From contig JAJYIN010000064.1 in NCBI GenBank assembly GCA_021790075.1, forward strand, positions 1-10,200: 10,200 nucleotides of DNA, written 5' to 3'. This stretch comes from Actinomycetes bacterium (lineage in GTDB: Bacteria; Actinomycetota; Thermoleophilia; BMS3ABIN01). This document shows, piece after piece, positions 1 to 6,242 of the stretch. The stretch's first letter is position 1, and each line of letters begins with the position of its first letter. The notes under the pieces were generated by a model, which was given only the letters and a program-made list of their open reading frames with translations, ran no database searches and was not told the DNA's origin. Made by a program: the position numbers and the translations under genes.

Positions 1-66
1 GTTGGCCCCATGAAACGCGCCGCCGGTTTGGCCGGGCCCGTCCCGGCCTGGAGGTTATCACCATGA
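1..66 (+). CDS. Possible 3' end of an upstream gene (partial)
   Basis: Reading frame 1 is open from the window edge to a TGA at 64-66, giving 21 codons that end in WRLSP. The TGA overlaps the yggS ATG at 63 as ATGA, the junction type also seen at sepF/proC. In related clusters pgeF (YfiH family) often precedes yggS, but I cannot see any PgeF motif in this short tail. Frame 3, which is the yggS frame, is also open here, so this may simply be noncoding GC-rich DNA. Identity is not assignable. Confidence 0.2.
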   Translation, partial: VGPMKRAAGLAGPVPAWRLSP

Positions 67-770
67 AACGCGCGACCCTGAGCGCCGGCGACCTCGATCC
101 GGACCGCATTCGCGCCAACATGGCCCGCATCGGGGACGAGGTCGCGGCCGCCTGCCGCCGGGCCGGCCGCAGTCCCGGCGCGGTCGAGATCCTGGCCGCC
201 ACCAAATATGTGTCCGCCGAGGGAATGGAGATGCTGGCCCGGGCCGGCATCACGCTGGTCGGCGAGAACCGGGCCCAGGATCTGGCCGCCAAGCATGCCA
301 CTTATGAAGACCGCTTCACCTGGGACTTCATCGGCCATCTGCAGAGCAACAAGGTCCGGCAGGTGCTGCCTTTGGTGCGCCTGATCCATTCGGTCGGCTC
401 CCTCTCGGTGGTCGCCGAGCTGGAGCGGAGGGCCTGCGAACCAACAGAAGTCCTCCTCGAAGTCAACGTTGGCAACGAGGCCGGCAAGTATGGTATCATT
501 CCATCCGAAGTTGAACGCTTCCTTGAGGAGGCTTCCAAATCCCTAAAGGTGAACTTCACCGGCCTCATGACGATGCCGCCCCTGGTGGCGGATCCCCAGG
601 ACGCGCGCCCGGCTTTTGCGGCGCTCAGGCATCTGGCCCGCAAACTCTCCCAAAACTGGCAAGGCAGATACCGCTTTTCGCATCTTTCCATGGGGACCAG
701 CCAGGACTATATAGTAGCGGTGGAAGAGGGGGCCACGATCATCAGGGTGGGCGGCGTCCTTTTCCGGTGA
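63..770 (+). CDS. yggS: YggS/PROSC family PLP-binding protein
   Basis: This is a 235-residue protein of the YggS/YlmE/PLPBP family, which carries pyridoxal 5'-phosphate and keeps B6 and amino/keto-acid pools balanced; no enzymatic reaction is established for the family. Visible marks are the PLP-binding lysine K48 in LAATKYVS, GENRAQD at 67-73, WDFIGHLQSNKVR at 87-99, IHSVGS near 109, a GLMTMPP strand near 167, and the C-terminal phosphate-binding stretch SMGTSQDY (209-216) followed by EEGATIIRVG. Length is normal for a fold III alanine-racemase-like barrel. The ATG at 63 has GGAGG about eight bases upstream. In Gram-positive bacteria it commonly sits beside sepF (ylmE-ylmF), as here, although 147-165 bases separate the two. 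Confidence 0.95.
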   Translation: MKRATLSAGDLDPDRIRANMARIGDEVAAACRRAGRSPGAVEILAATKYVSAEGMEMLARAGITLVGENRAQDLAAKHATYEDRFTWDFIGHLQSNKVRQVLPLVRLIHSVGSLSVVAELERRACEPTEVLLEVNVGNEAGKYGIIPSEVERFLEEASKSLKVNFTGLMTMPPLVADPQDARPAFAALRHLARKLSQNWQGRYRFSHLSMGTSQDYIVAVEEGATIIRVGGVLFR

Positions 771-784
771 AGGGATAGCCTGAT

Positions 785-934
785 ATGAGTAGAACAAGAG
801 AGCAAAAAGACGTTGGAGGACGAGGGACAGCCGCGCAGGCCGGCCGGGCACGGCTGGCGGTGCCATCCCTGAAGTTTCTCCTGACGCTCGAATTTCAAGT
901 CTCGATATCAACTGGAGGTGATTGTTATAGCTAA
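785..934 (+). CDS. Possible 49-residue leader ORF before sepF
   Basis: An ATG at 785 opens a frame of 49 codons (starting MSRTREQKDVGG, ending STGGDCYS) that stops with TAA at 932-934, one base before the probable sepF ATG at 936. An AAGGGA lies 9-10 bases before the ATG and could serve as a ribosome binding site. The peptide has an arginine-rich first half and one hydrophobic stretch, and no family I recognise. The strong GGAGGTGAT at 914-922 lies inside its last codons, so termination here could feed initiation at sepF. It may equally be a chance open frame in a leader. Confidence 0.25.
   Translation: MSRTREQKDVGGRGTAAQAGRARLAVPSLKFLLTLEFQVSISTGGDCYS
914..922 (+). promoter_or_regulatory. 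Extended Shine-Dalgarno of sepF
   Basis: GGAGGTGAT is a nine-base complement to the 3' end of 16S rRNA, the strongest ribosome binding site in the window. It is placed eight bases before an in-frame ATA (927) and 17 bases before the first in-frame ATG (936), which makes the true sepF start ambiguous. Confidence 0.6.
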
Positions 935-935
935 T

Positions 936-1454
936 ATGTGGAACAAGGCGCTGGTTTATTTCGGACTGGTCGAAGACCGGTTCGATGACGGTTTCGACGA
1001 GGAAGAGGAGCATCTGGCCGCGCACCGGGAGCTGGAGGAGTCCTACCGGGACCGCCCCAACGTCCGCAAGCTGAGCCGCCGGGAGCGCAAGCGCCGGGTC
1101 GACTACGACGACATCTACCCGGAAGAGAAGAAGGTGGCGCGGGTGCGGCCGCTCAGGGCCGCGGTTTCGCCGGCCAACGTCCGCGTGCATCTGGTGCTGC
1201 CCAAGAGCTTCAATGACGCGCAGCAGGTGGCGGACAAATTCAAGTCCGACGTCCCGGTGATTCTGAATCTGCAAAATGCCGACACCGACCTGGCCAAGCG
1301 CCTGATCGACTTTTCCAGCGGGCTGACCTATGCCCTGGAGGGCGGCATGCAGCGGGTCGCCGACAAGGTGTTCCTGCTTACTCCCCAAAACGTCGATGTG
1401 TCCGCTGAGGAGCGGGCGCGGCTGATGGAGAAGGGCTTCTTCAACCAGTCATGA
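936..1454 (+). CDS. sepF: Cell division protein SepF
   Basis: SepF is the cytoplasmic membrane anchor and bundler of FtsZ at the division septum. The protein has a short hydrophobic N terminus (MWNKALVYFGLVED) suited to an amphipathic membrane-binding helix, then an acidic and basic linker to about residue 75. The C-terminal SepF/DUF552 domain follows (VRVHLVLPKSFNDAQQVAD, VPVILNLQN, LIDFSSGLTYALEGGMQRVA, VFLLTPQNVDVS). The start is uncertain. ATG 936 gives 172 residues but lies 17 bases after GGAGG (914-918). GTG 918 overlaps that Shine-Dalgarno, and an in-frame ATA at 927 lies eight bases after GGAGG. The stop overlaps proC by ATGA, so the two are translationally coupled. Confidence 0.94.
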   Translation: MWNKALVYFGLVEDRFDDGFDEEEEHLAAHRELEESYRDRPNVRKLSRRERKRRVDYDDIYPEEKKVARVRPLRAAVSPANVRVHLVLPKSFNDAQQVADKFKSDVPVILNLQNADTDLAKRLIDFSSGLTYALEGGMQRVADKVFLLTPQNVDVSAEERARLMEKGFFNQS

Positions 1455-2257
1455 ACATTTCCCGCATAGGCCTCATAGGCGCGGGCAACATCGGGACCGC
1501 CTTTGTCCAGGGCTGGCTGAGGGCGGACTCCGCGATGGCGTCGCGGATCGCCGTCACCGACGCTTTCCCGGAGGCGGCGGAAAAACTCGCGTCCCGGACG
1601 GGCGTCCGCAGCGCCGGTTCCAACCAGGACCTGGTCCGGGAATCCGACCTGGTGTTGCTGGCGGTAAAGCCCCAGGACGTCGAGGCGGCCCTGGCCGGCG
1701 CCGTTCCCCTGTTCGGGCGCGGCAAGATTCTCGTATCGGTGGCCGCCGGCCGCACCATCACTTTTCTGGAGACCCTTTTCAGCGAGGACGTGCCTGTATT
1801 CCGCCTGATGCCCAATGTGGCGGTTGAGGTCGGCGCCGGCACCATCGCCTTTGCCTCCGGCCGCAACGTCGACCCCGAAACCGAGCAAAAGGTCTTCGAG
1901 CTGTTCACCTCCCTGGGCCAGGTTGTTCCTCTGCCCGAAAAACTGTTCGGCGCGGCCACCGCCATCGGCGGCAGCGGCCCCGGTTTCATGGCGCTCATCG
2001 CCGACGCGTTCATCGACGCCGGCGTGATGGCGGGCCTCCCGACCGGCACGGCGCGCGAGCTGACGCTTTCGATGATGCGAGGCACCGCCGAGATGCTGAT
2101 CGAGGGCGGACTGGCCCCCATCGAGCTGAGGCGCAAGGTGACTTCTCCGGCTGGCACCACAGCGGCGGGTCTGGCCCAGATGGAGCGCGACGGGGCCCGC
2201 TCGGCCATCATCGATGCGGTTCAGGCGGCGCTTGAACGCGCCCACGAACTCAGTTGA
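1451..2257 (+). CDS. proC: Pyrroline-5-carboxylate reductase
   Basis: ProC catalyses the last step of proline synthesis, NAD(P)H-dependent reduction of 1-pyrroline-5-carboxylate in the cytoplasm. The 268-residue product starts with a Rossmann fold (IGLIGAGNIGTAFVQGW, residues 6-22), followed by LLAVKPQDVEAAL and the SVAAGRTI strand. Then come RLMPNVAVEVGAG and the C-terminal helical dimer domain, with GGSGPGFMALIADAFIDAGV and the family signature SPAGTTAAGLAQME near residues 237-250. Length is typical. Its ATG overlaps the sepF stop (ATGA), and yggT starts at or just after its own TGA. Its position between sepF and yggT is seen in several Gram-positive lineages and has no obvious functional link to division. 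Confidence 0.96.
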   Translation: MNISRIGLIGAGNIGTAFVQGWLRADSAMASRIAVTDAFPEAAEKLASRTGVRSAGSNQDLVRESDLVLLAVKPQDVEAALAGAVPLFGRGKILVSVAAGRTITFLETLFSEDVPVFRLMPNVAVEVGAGTIAFASGRNVDPETEQKVFELFTSLGQVVPLPEKLFGAATAIGGSGPGFMALIADAFIDAGVMAGLPTGTARELTLSMMRGTAEMLIEGGLAPIELRRKVTSPAGTTAAGLAQMERDGARSAIIDAVQAALERAHELS

Positions 2258-2259
2258 CA

Positions 2260-2523
2260 ATGAGTTTCAGCCTGGTATCATTCATCAACGCCCTTTTTTA
2301 TGTCTATTACATCCTGATAATCGTCAGGGTCATCTTCAGCTGGATCGGCATCCCCTCGGGCGGTTTTCTGGTGATCTACCGCTTCGTGTACGATGTCACC
2401 GAGCCGTATCTGGGGCTGTTCCGCAGGTTCATCCCCACGGCTGGGGCTATTGACTTCAGCCCCTTTATCGCTCTGATAGCATTGGGCATCATCCAAAGCA
2501 TCATCGTAAGTGCTCTGAGATAA
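2260..2523 (+). CDS. yggT: YggT family membrane protein
   Basis: This small integral membrane protein (87 residues from ATG 2260) belongs to the YggT/YlmG family. It has a first membrane segment around residues 6-30 (FINALFYVYYILIIVRVIFSW) and a second near the C terminus (FSPFIALIALGIIQSIIVSAL). The family stretch between them reads YLGLFRRFIP then AIDFSPF. YlmG/YggT proteins are linked to osmotic stress, cell division and (in plastids) nucleoid distribution, but the molecular role is not settled. A TTG at 2254 overlapping the proC TGA is an alternative start; neither start has a clear Shine-Dalgarno, so coupling to proC translation is likely. It lies 21 bases before divIVA. Confidence 0.92.
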   Translation: MSFSLVSFINALFYVYYILIIVRVIFSWIGIPSGGFLVIYRFVYDVTEPYLGLFRRFIPTAGAIDFSPFIALIALGIIQSIIVSALR

Positions 2524-2544
2524 AACTAGACAGGGAGGAAGGGA

Positions 2545-3360
2545 ATGAAGCTGACACCGCTTGACATCAGGCACAAGGAGTTTGCCCGCTCCATGCGCGG
2601 GTACAAGGACATCGAGGTCGATGAGTTCCTCGATGACATCGCGGATGAGTTCGAGCGGGTGTTCAATGAGAACATCGATTACCAGGAACGGCTGGAGCAC
2701 CTGGAAGAGAAGAACGAGCAGTACAAGAACATCGAGGAGACGCTGAAGAAGACTCTGGTCTCGGCGCAGCAGCAGGCGGAAGAGATGAAGCAGAACGCCC
2801 AGAAGGAATCGGACCTGATTCTGCGAGACGCCGAGCTGAAGTCGCGCAGCATCCTCAACGACTCCTACGCCGAGCGGCAGAAGATCCAGCGGTCCGTGCA
2901 GGCGCTCAAGCAGAAGCAAGAAGACCTTAAATATCAGATGAAGTCAATTTTGGAAACGTACATGAACATCCTCGAGAACGAGGGCGAGCTGGAACTGGAA
3001 GAGGCCGGTGAGATCGCCGCCGCTGACGGCCCGGCGCCGCTGCCGGAAGCCGGCAGCGATTCACTTTCACCGGCCGCGCCGGGACTCGACCTGGCCGTAT
3101 CGAAGAAAATCCTGAGACAGGAGAAGGAGAAGCTCGCCGCCGCCATCCCGGAAGCATCCGTCCCCGAAGCTTCCAGCCTGGACGCCGCCGAATCCGAGCC
3201 TGCCGGTCCGGCCCCCGCAGGAGAAGCAGCCGCCGGTGGAGACATCAAGCCTTCGCGGGTGCGCCGGCCGCTGGATTCCCGGCCCGGCAATCACAGCGAC
3301 GACGAAGACCCCTTTGCCGACGTCGAGATCAACTCGGACGACAGCGAATTCAAGTGGTAG
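2545..3360 (+). CDS. divIVA: DivIVA-domain cell division/polar growth protein
   Basis: DivIVA binds negatively curved membrane at poles and septa and recruits division, wall-growth or chromosome partners. The 271-residue product has the conserved N-terminal lipid-binding domain (LTPLDIRHKEFARSMRGYKD, then VDEFLDDIADEFERVF, residues 3-40). A long coiled coil rich in E, K and Q follows to about residue 145. The last 125 residues are a low-complexity tail rich in Ala, Pro, Glu and Ser, with a basic-acidic island (KKILRQEKEKLAAA) and a strongly acidic end (DDEDPFADVEINSDDSEFKW). The tail is likely disordered and is the variable part of the family. ATG 2545 follows GGGAGGAAGGGA closely. The name Wag31 is used for actinobacterial members. 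Confidence 0.95.
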   Translation: MKLTPLDIRHKEFARSMRGYKDIEVDEFLDDIADEFERVFNENIDYQERLEHLEEKNEQYKNIEETLKKTLVSAQQQAEEMKQNAQKESDLILRDAELKSRSILNDSYAERQKIQRSVQALKQKQEDLKYQMKSILETYMNILENEGELELEEAGEIAAADGPAPLPEAGSDSLSPAAPGLDLAVSKKILRQEKEKLAAAIPEASVPEASSLDAAESEPAGPAPAGEAAAGGDIKPSRVRRPLDSRPGNHSDDEDPFADVEINSDDSEFKW

Positions 3361-3396
3361 CAGTGCCCGTCCGGCGGCGCCGGGCCGGCCGCTAAG

Positions 3397-3693
3397 GTGC
3401 TTACCTACGGCGCGCAGGGGACCCTCCTGGCTGTGCGGGTCATCCCTGGAGCAAAAAAAACGCAGATAGAAGGTGAATCCGCCGGACGGCTGAAAGTCCG
3501 GCTGCAGGCTCCCCCCGTCGAGGGCAAGGCCAACAAGGAGCTGCTCAAGCTGCTTGCCCGTGAGCTGGGCCTGAAAAAGAGCCAGCTTTCTCTTGCCCGC
3601 GGCGAACGTTCCCGTGATAAAGTAATACTGTTGGCTGGCATTTCGCCGGCCGAGGCCGCGGTCAAGTTAAAAATCACCAGTGGTGAGGAATAA
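3397..3693 (+). CDS. yggU: DUF167/YggU family protein
   Basis: This 98-residue protein belongs to the DUF167 (YggU/UPF0235) family of small alpha/beta proteins of unknown function. The family pattern is clear: VRVIPGAKKTQIEG, GRLKVRLQAPPVEGKANKELLKLLA, and RGERSRDKVILLAG. The GTG at 3397 is the only plausible start, since the next in-frame GTG (3433) would remove the first strand. There is no clear Shine-Dalgarno. The frame is continuous with divIVA apart from the TAG at 3358-3360, 36 bases upstream, so translation may depend on ribosomes finishing divIVA. Neighbouring yggS and yggT with yggU is a recurrent combination in bacteria. Confidence 0.9.
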   Translation: MLTYGAQGTLLAVRVIPGAKKTQIEGESAGRLKVRLQAPPVEGKANKELLKLLARELGLKKSQLSLARGERSRDKVILLAGISPAEAAVKLKITSGEE

Positions 3694-3710
3694 TATCAAA
3701 CAGGATTGAA

Positions 3711-4088
3711 GTGCAAAATCTGATGTCGCCAAAAGTATCGAAAAAGCGTATAGAGACTCTGGAAAAACTCCGTGCCCGCATCGAGCGCGACCTCGAGCGC
3801 CTGGAAGAGGGAGCGGATCTGGTGCAGCAGGAGCTGGCCGGAGAGGCCAACCGCGATGACCGGATCGCCGAGGTCGCCGCGCTGGCCCAGGACCAGGAAC
3901 TCGGCATGACCCTCGAGGAGCACCTCACCCTGCTGCTCAAGCGGGTGGACGCCGCCATCCGGGCGATCGAGGAAGGGACTTACGGAACCTGCGTGTCCTG
4001 TGGCAAAGCCATTCCCAGGGAGAGGCTGGAAGTAGTGCCATACGCCGACAAATGTGTTGAGTGCCAGCGCCGGGAGGAGAAGCGATAG
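3711..4088 (+). CDS. TraR/DksA-type C4 zinc-finger protein
   Basis: This 125-residue protein has an N-terminal helical coiled coil (about 8-85) and a C-terminal DksA/TraR zinc finger, with cysteines at 94, 97, 115 and 118 (CVSCGKAIPRERLEVV ... CVEC, spacing C-X2-C-X17-C-X2-C). DksA binds in the RNA polymerase secondary channel and works with ppGpp, but this protein shows only a partial match to the acidic tip motif of true DksA (NRDDRIAEVAA). I therefore call the superfamily, not DksA function. GTG 3711 follows AGGA by five bases; ATG 3723 is an alternative. Such genes often sit just before lspA in Gram-positive genomes. Its end carries the lspA ribosome binding site. Confidence 0.9.
   Translation: MQNLMSPKVSKKRIETLEKLRARIERDLERLEEGADLVQQELAGEANRDDRIAEVAALAQDQELGMTLEEHLTLLLKRVDAAIRAIEEGTYGTCVSCGKAIPRERLEVVPYADKCVECQRREEKR
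4072..4080 (+). promoter_or_regulatory. Ribosome binding site of lspA
   Basis: GGGAGGAGA lies inside the last codons of the zinc-finger gene. Its distance is seven bases to an in-frame ATA (4085) and 16 to GTG 4094, so it bears directly on the choice of lspA start. Confidence 0.5.
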
Positions 4089-4093
4089 CCGGA

Positions 4094-4711
4094 GTGCGGC
4101 GGACAGCAATAAAGCTGATCGTCTGGGTGGCGATCCTGCTGGGCGCCGACCAGTTGACTAAATATCTCGTCCGTGGCAATATGGAGCCGTTCGGCTCCAT
4201 TGATATTCTGCCCTTTTTCCAGTTGGAATACGTCCGCAACCGGGGCATTGCCTTTGGTTTGCTGGAAGGTCATGTCGCCGCCATCATCTTCACCAGCTCC
4301 CTGGTGGTGCTGCTCCTGGTCGGCGCCGCGCTGGCGGTGCGTCATGACGGCCGCTGGTTCTGGCCCTTCGCCCTGCTGGTGTCGGGCAGCATCGGCAACC
4401 TCCTGGACCGGGTGCTGCTGGGCAGCGTCACCGACTTTCTCCGGGTGCCCCACTGGCCGGCTTTCAATCTGGCCGACATCTTTATCGTCACCGGCGTCCT
4501 GCTGCTGGTCAAATCACTGATACTGCAGGTTGACAAGATGGACGGTGATGAGGAAGCCTGGGAAGAGAAGGAAAAACTGGTCCGGCGGGACACGCGGCCC
4601 CGGCGTGATGCTGAAGGCAGAGCCGTGCCTCAGGGACAGCCGGGTCAGGGCGCCCGGCGCCCGGATGAAAGAAACGCCAAAGTCGCCGCCCTGCGCCAGT
4701 CCTGGCGTTAG
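4094..4711 (+). CDS. lspA: Lipoprotein signal peptidase (signal peptidase II)
   Basis: LspA is a membrane aspartyl protease that cuts the signal peptide from diacylglyceryl-modified prolipoproteins. Visible marks are the first membrane helix with GADQLTK, the RNRGIAFGLL motif, and the two catalytic aspartates in GNLLDR (D105) and FNLADIF (D128), numbered from GTG 4094, within four hydrophobic segments. The start is uncertain. GTG 4094 is 16 bases after GGAGG (4073-4077), an in-frame ATA at 4085 is seven bases after it and overlaps the traR stop as ATAG, and GTG 4061 lies inside traR without a Shine-Dalgarno. After the last helix there is an unusual charged tail of about 55 residues (EEAWEEKEKLVRRDTRPRRD and on), which makes it longer than typical members of about 160. 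Confidence 0.93.
   Translation: MRRTAIKLIVWVAILLGADQLTKYLVRGNMEPFGSIDILPFFQLEYVRNRGIAFGLLEGHVAAIIFTSSLVVLLLVGAALAVRHDGRWFWPFALLVSGSIGNLLDRVLLGSVTDFLRVPHWPAFNLADIFIVTGVLLLVKSLILQVDKMDGDEEAWEEKEKLVRRDTRPRRDAEGRAVPQGQPGQGARRPDERNAKVAALRQSWR
4181..4200 (+). repeat. Perfect 9-bp inverted repeat inside lspA
   Basis: ATGGAGCCG and CGGCTCCAT are separated by two bases, and shorter complementary flanks (AATAT before, ATATT after) could extend the stem with a bulge. It encodes the NMEPFGSI loop after the first LspA helix. In RNA it would form a stable short-loop hairpin. It may be only codon choice. Confidence 0.45.
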
Positions 4712-4781
4712 CCGCCGGCCCCGTTTGCTCCGGCAGGGATTGTTCTGGAAGGAGGCCAACGTGCGGGCAACTCTGGCAGTG

Positions 4782-4991
4782 TCAGCTGCGCGCAGGCGGC
4801 ATAGGCCTGGAAGCGGCGTGGTGCTGATTGATGAGCTCCTCCGCCTCCTCTCTGGAGTAGTAGCCGGCCGGAAAGAAGACGCAGTCCTTGTTCGCAGCCG
4901 GCTCGTCAGTCCAGGAAGCCACGAACTCTTCCCAGATATCGAGGAGGCACGGGTCATACCACCCATGCAGCCAGATCCTCGCGGTTGTCAT
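4782..4991 (-). CDS. Small hypothetical protein, 69 residues
   Basis: This minus-strand frame begins at ATG 4991-4989 with GGAGG five bases before it, an excellent Shine-Dalgarno arrangement. The product has the composition of a real folded protein: tryptophans and aromatics in IWLHGWYDPCLLDIWEEFV, a central CVFFPAGYYSREEAEELINQ stretch that reads as a strand, turn and helix, and few low-complexity residues until the short PMPPARS tail. It has no signal peptide and no family I recognise. It is the only gene here facing against the operon, which would separate lspA and rluD transcription units. A weak minus-strand -10-like TATGTT lies upstream, near 5022-5027. I regard it as more likely real than the + strand frame on the same bases. 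Confidence 0.55.
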   Translation of the reverse strand: MTTARIWLHGWYDPCLLDIWEEFVASWTDEPAANKDCVFFPAGYYSREEAEELINQHHAASRPMPPARS

Positions 4992-5034
4992 CGTTGCCTC
5001 CAGAGGGGAAAAAAGACGTCTAACATAGGAATTC

Positions 5035-5075
5035 CCGGAAAGCCGCTAATGTAACTCTGTTGGGTGGCTTTTCGG
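5035..5075. repeat. 10-bp inverted repeat upstream of rluD
   Basis: CCGGAAAGCC (5035-5044) pairs with GGCTTTTCGG (5066-5075), with one G-T wobble, around a 21-base loop whose first bases can extend the stem. It lies 35 bases before the rluD start and about 44 bases upstream of the minus-strand gene, so it could act as a leader hairpin for rluD or sit in the divergent promoter region. No T-run follows, so it is not a standard terminator. Confidence 0.5.
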
Positions 5076-5110
5076 AGAGCCTGGCGAGCGGCCAGTAAAG
5101 GAAGCAGCCC

Positions 5111-6085
5111 ATGGAGAACCGGCGGGAAAAAACCATCGCCATCAGCGTCGGACCCGCACAGGAAGGACAGCGGCTCGACCGGCTGCTGGCCGGAGATCCC
5201 GCGGTCGGCTCACGCGCCGCCGCCCAAAAGCTGATCAGCTCGGGGCTGGTTACGGCAGGAGGGCGGACGCGCAGCAAGAACTATCGCGTTCATGCCGGCG
5301 AGGATATCGAGGTGCGGGTTCCGCCCCCGGAGGCTCAGGAGCTGGAGCCGGAGGCGATGGAGCTTGTGATTCCGTATGAAGACGCGCACCTGCTGGTCGT
5401 GGACAAGCCTGCCGGCCTCGTCACCCATCCGGCCCGGGGACACTACCGGGGAACCCTGGTGCACGGCCTTCTGGGCCATCAGATAGCAGGGGGAGAGCAT
5501 CCGCACCGGCCCGGCATCGTCCACCGGCTGGACAAGGATACCTCCGGCCTCCTCATCGTCGCCAAGGACGAGGAAACGCACCGGCGGCTGGTGCGGGCGA
5601 TGGCCGCCCGTGAGATCCGCCGGACCTACCTGGCTCTGGTGCACGGCCTCTTCGCGACCAGGGAAGGGACGATCGAGGCCCCCCTGGGCCGCGACGCCCG
5701 CGAGCGCCAGCGCATGGCTGTCGCCGGCAGGCGCGGCCGCGAGGCAGTCACCCATTTTCGGGTGATCGAGAGCTGGGCGGATGGTGCCGGCGCTGCCGGA
5801 AGAAAGCGGACCAGGGCGGAGGCGGAAGGTTTCTCCCTGCTGGAGGTCAGGCTCGAGACGGGCCGCACCCACCAGATCCGGGTGCATCTGGCCGCTATCG
5901 GACATCCGGTGGCCGGCGACTCCGTCTACGGCCGCCGGCGCGACGTGCTCGGCGTGGGCCGGCAGTTCCTGCATTCGGCCAGGCTGGAATTCGACCACCC
6001 GGTCACGGGAGAGCATATCGGGCTGGAGTCCCCCCCGCCCGTGGACCTCGATCGGGTGCTTGCCGGATTGAGGGAGCGCCGCTGA
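5111..6085 (+). CDS. rluD: RluA/RluD family 23S rRNA pseudouridine synthase
   Basis: The 324-residue enzyme isomerises uridine to pseudouridine in RNA; RluD-type members act on 23S rRNA helix 69 during large-subunit assembly. It starts with an S4 RNA-binding domain (residues about 18-75: QRLDRLLAGD, SRAAAQKLISSGLVTAGG) and continues with the catalytic domain. That domain shows LLVVDKPAGLVTHPARGH, the catalytic aspartate D141 in HRLDKDTSGLLIVAK, LETGRTHQIRVHLAAIGHPV, GDSVYG and HSARLEFDHPVTGE. ATG 5111 has AAAGGA about eight to nine bases upstream. The lspA-rluD pairing is classic in Gram-positive bacteria, though here 399 bases and a reverse-strand ORF separate them. Which uridines it modifies cannot be told from sequence alone. 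Confidence 0.94.
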   Translation: MENRREKTIAISVGPAQEGQRLDRLLAGDPAVGSRAAAQKLISSGLVTAGGRTRSKNYRVHAGEDIEVRVPPPEAQELEPEAMELVIPYEDAHLLVVDKPAGLVTHPARGHYRGTLVHGLLGHQIAGGEHPHRPGIVHRLDKDTSGLLIVAKDEETHRRLVRAMAAREIRRTYLALVHGLFATREGTIEAPLGRDARERQRMAVAGRRGREAVTHFRVIESWADGAGAAGRKRTRAEAEGFSLLEVRLETGRTHQIRVHLAAIGHPVAGDSVYGRRRDVLGVGRQFLHSARLEFDHPVTGEHIGLESPPPVDLDRVLAGLRERR

Positions 6086-6206
6086 AGAGCCTGGTTTCCC
6101 GGAGCCGCGGCAACGCTCGTTCAGGCTGCCTTTCAGGCGTCTGATGACCCCAGCCGCGCCCTGAGCAGCTTGGTTTAAGGCCTCACCCGTGCAAGAATGT
6201 GATAGA

Positions 6207-6228
6207 AACGCACTTTTTTGGGAGCGTT
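6207..6228 (+). repeat. Small inverted repeat with T6 in the loop, before dsrN
   Basis: AACGC (6207-6211) and GCGTT (6224-6228) flank a 12-base loop containing six T. It lies just before the dsrN ribosome binding site (GGGAGG at 6232-6237). The rest of the 157-base rluD-dsrN gap shows only a weak promoter-like pair (TTGGTT 6170-6175, 17 bases, AAGAAT 6193-6198). Confidence 0.35.
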
Positions 6229-6242
6229 CACGGGAGGATTCC

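Larger units (their letters stand above)
4712..5110. other. Intergenic region between lspA and rluD
   Basis: These 399 bases hold no convincing + strand gene. On the + strand a GTG at 4761 preceded by GGAGG opens a 97-codon frame to 5054, but its product looks random. The minus strand carries a better candidate (4782-4991). Near rluD there is a long hairpin (5035-5075). I see no clear terminator for lspA. Confidence 0.6.

Noticed and set aside
543..2260. Long minus-strand open frames opposite yggS, sepF and proC (543-1388, 1328-2260, 1441-2211)
   Set aside because: They lie antisense to well-identified genes, have compositions typical of GC-rich shadow frames (His, Arg, Gly and Ala rich), and lack recognisable motifs.
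4761..5054. + strand GTG frame of 97 codons with GGAGG upstream, in the lspA-rluD gap
   Set aside because: The Shine-Dalgarno is fair, but the product looks random and its end runs into the rluD leader hairpin. The antisense 69-residue frame on the same bases reads more like a protein.
6086..6242. Cobalamin riboswitch before the CbiA-type gene
   Set aside because: I searched for the B12-box type sequence GCCACTG and its usual surroundings and found none, which is also consistent with a non-cobalamin role for the gene.
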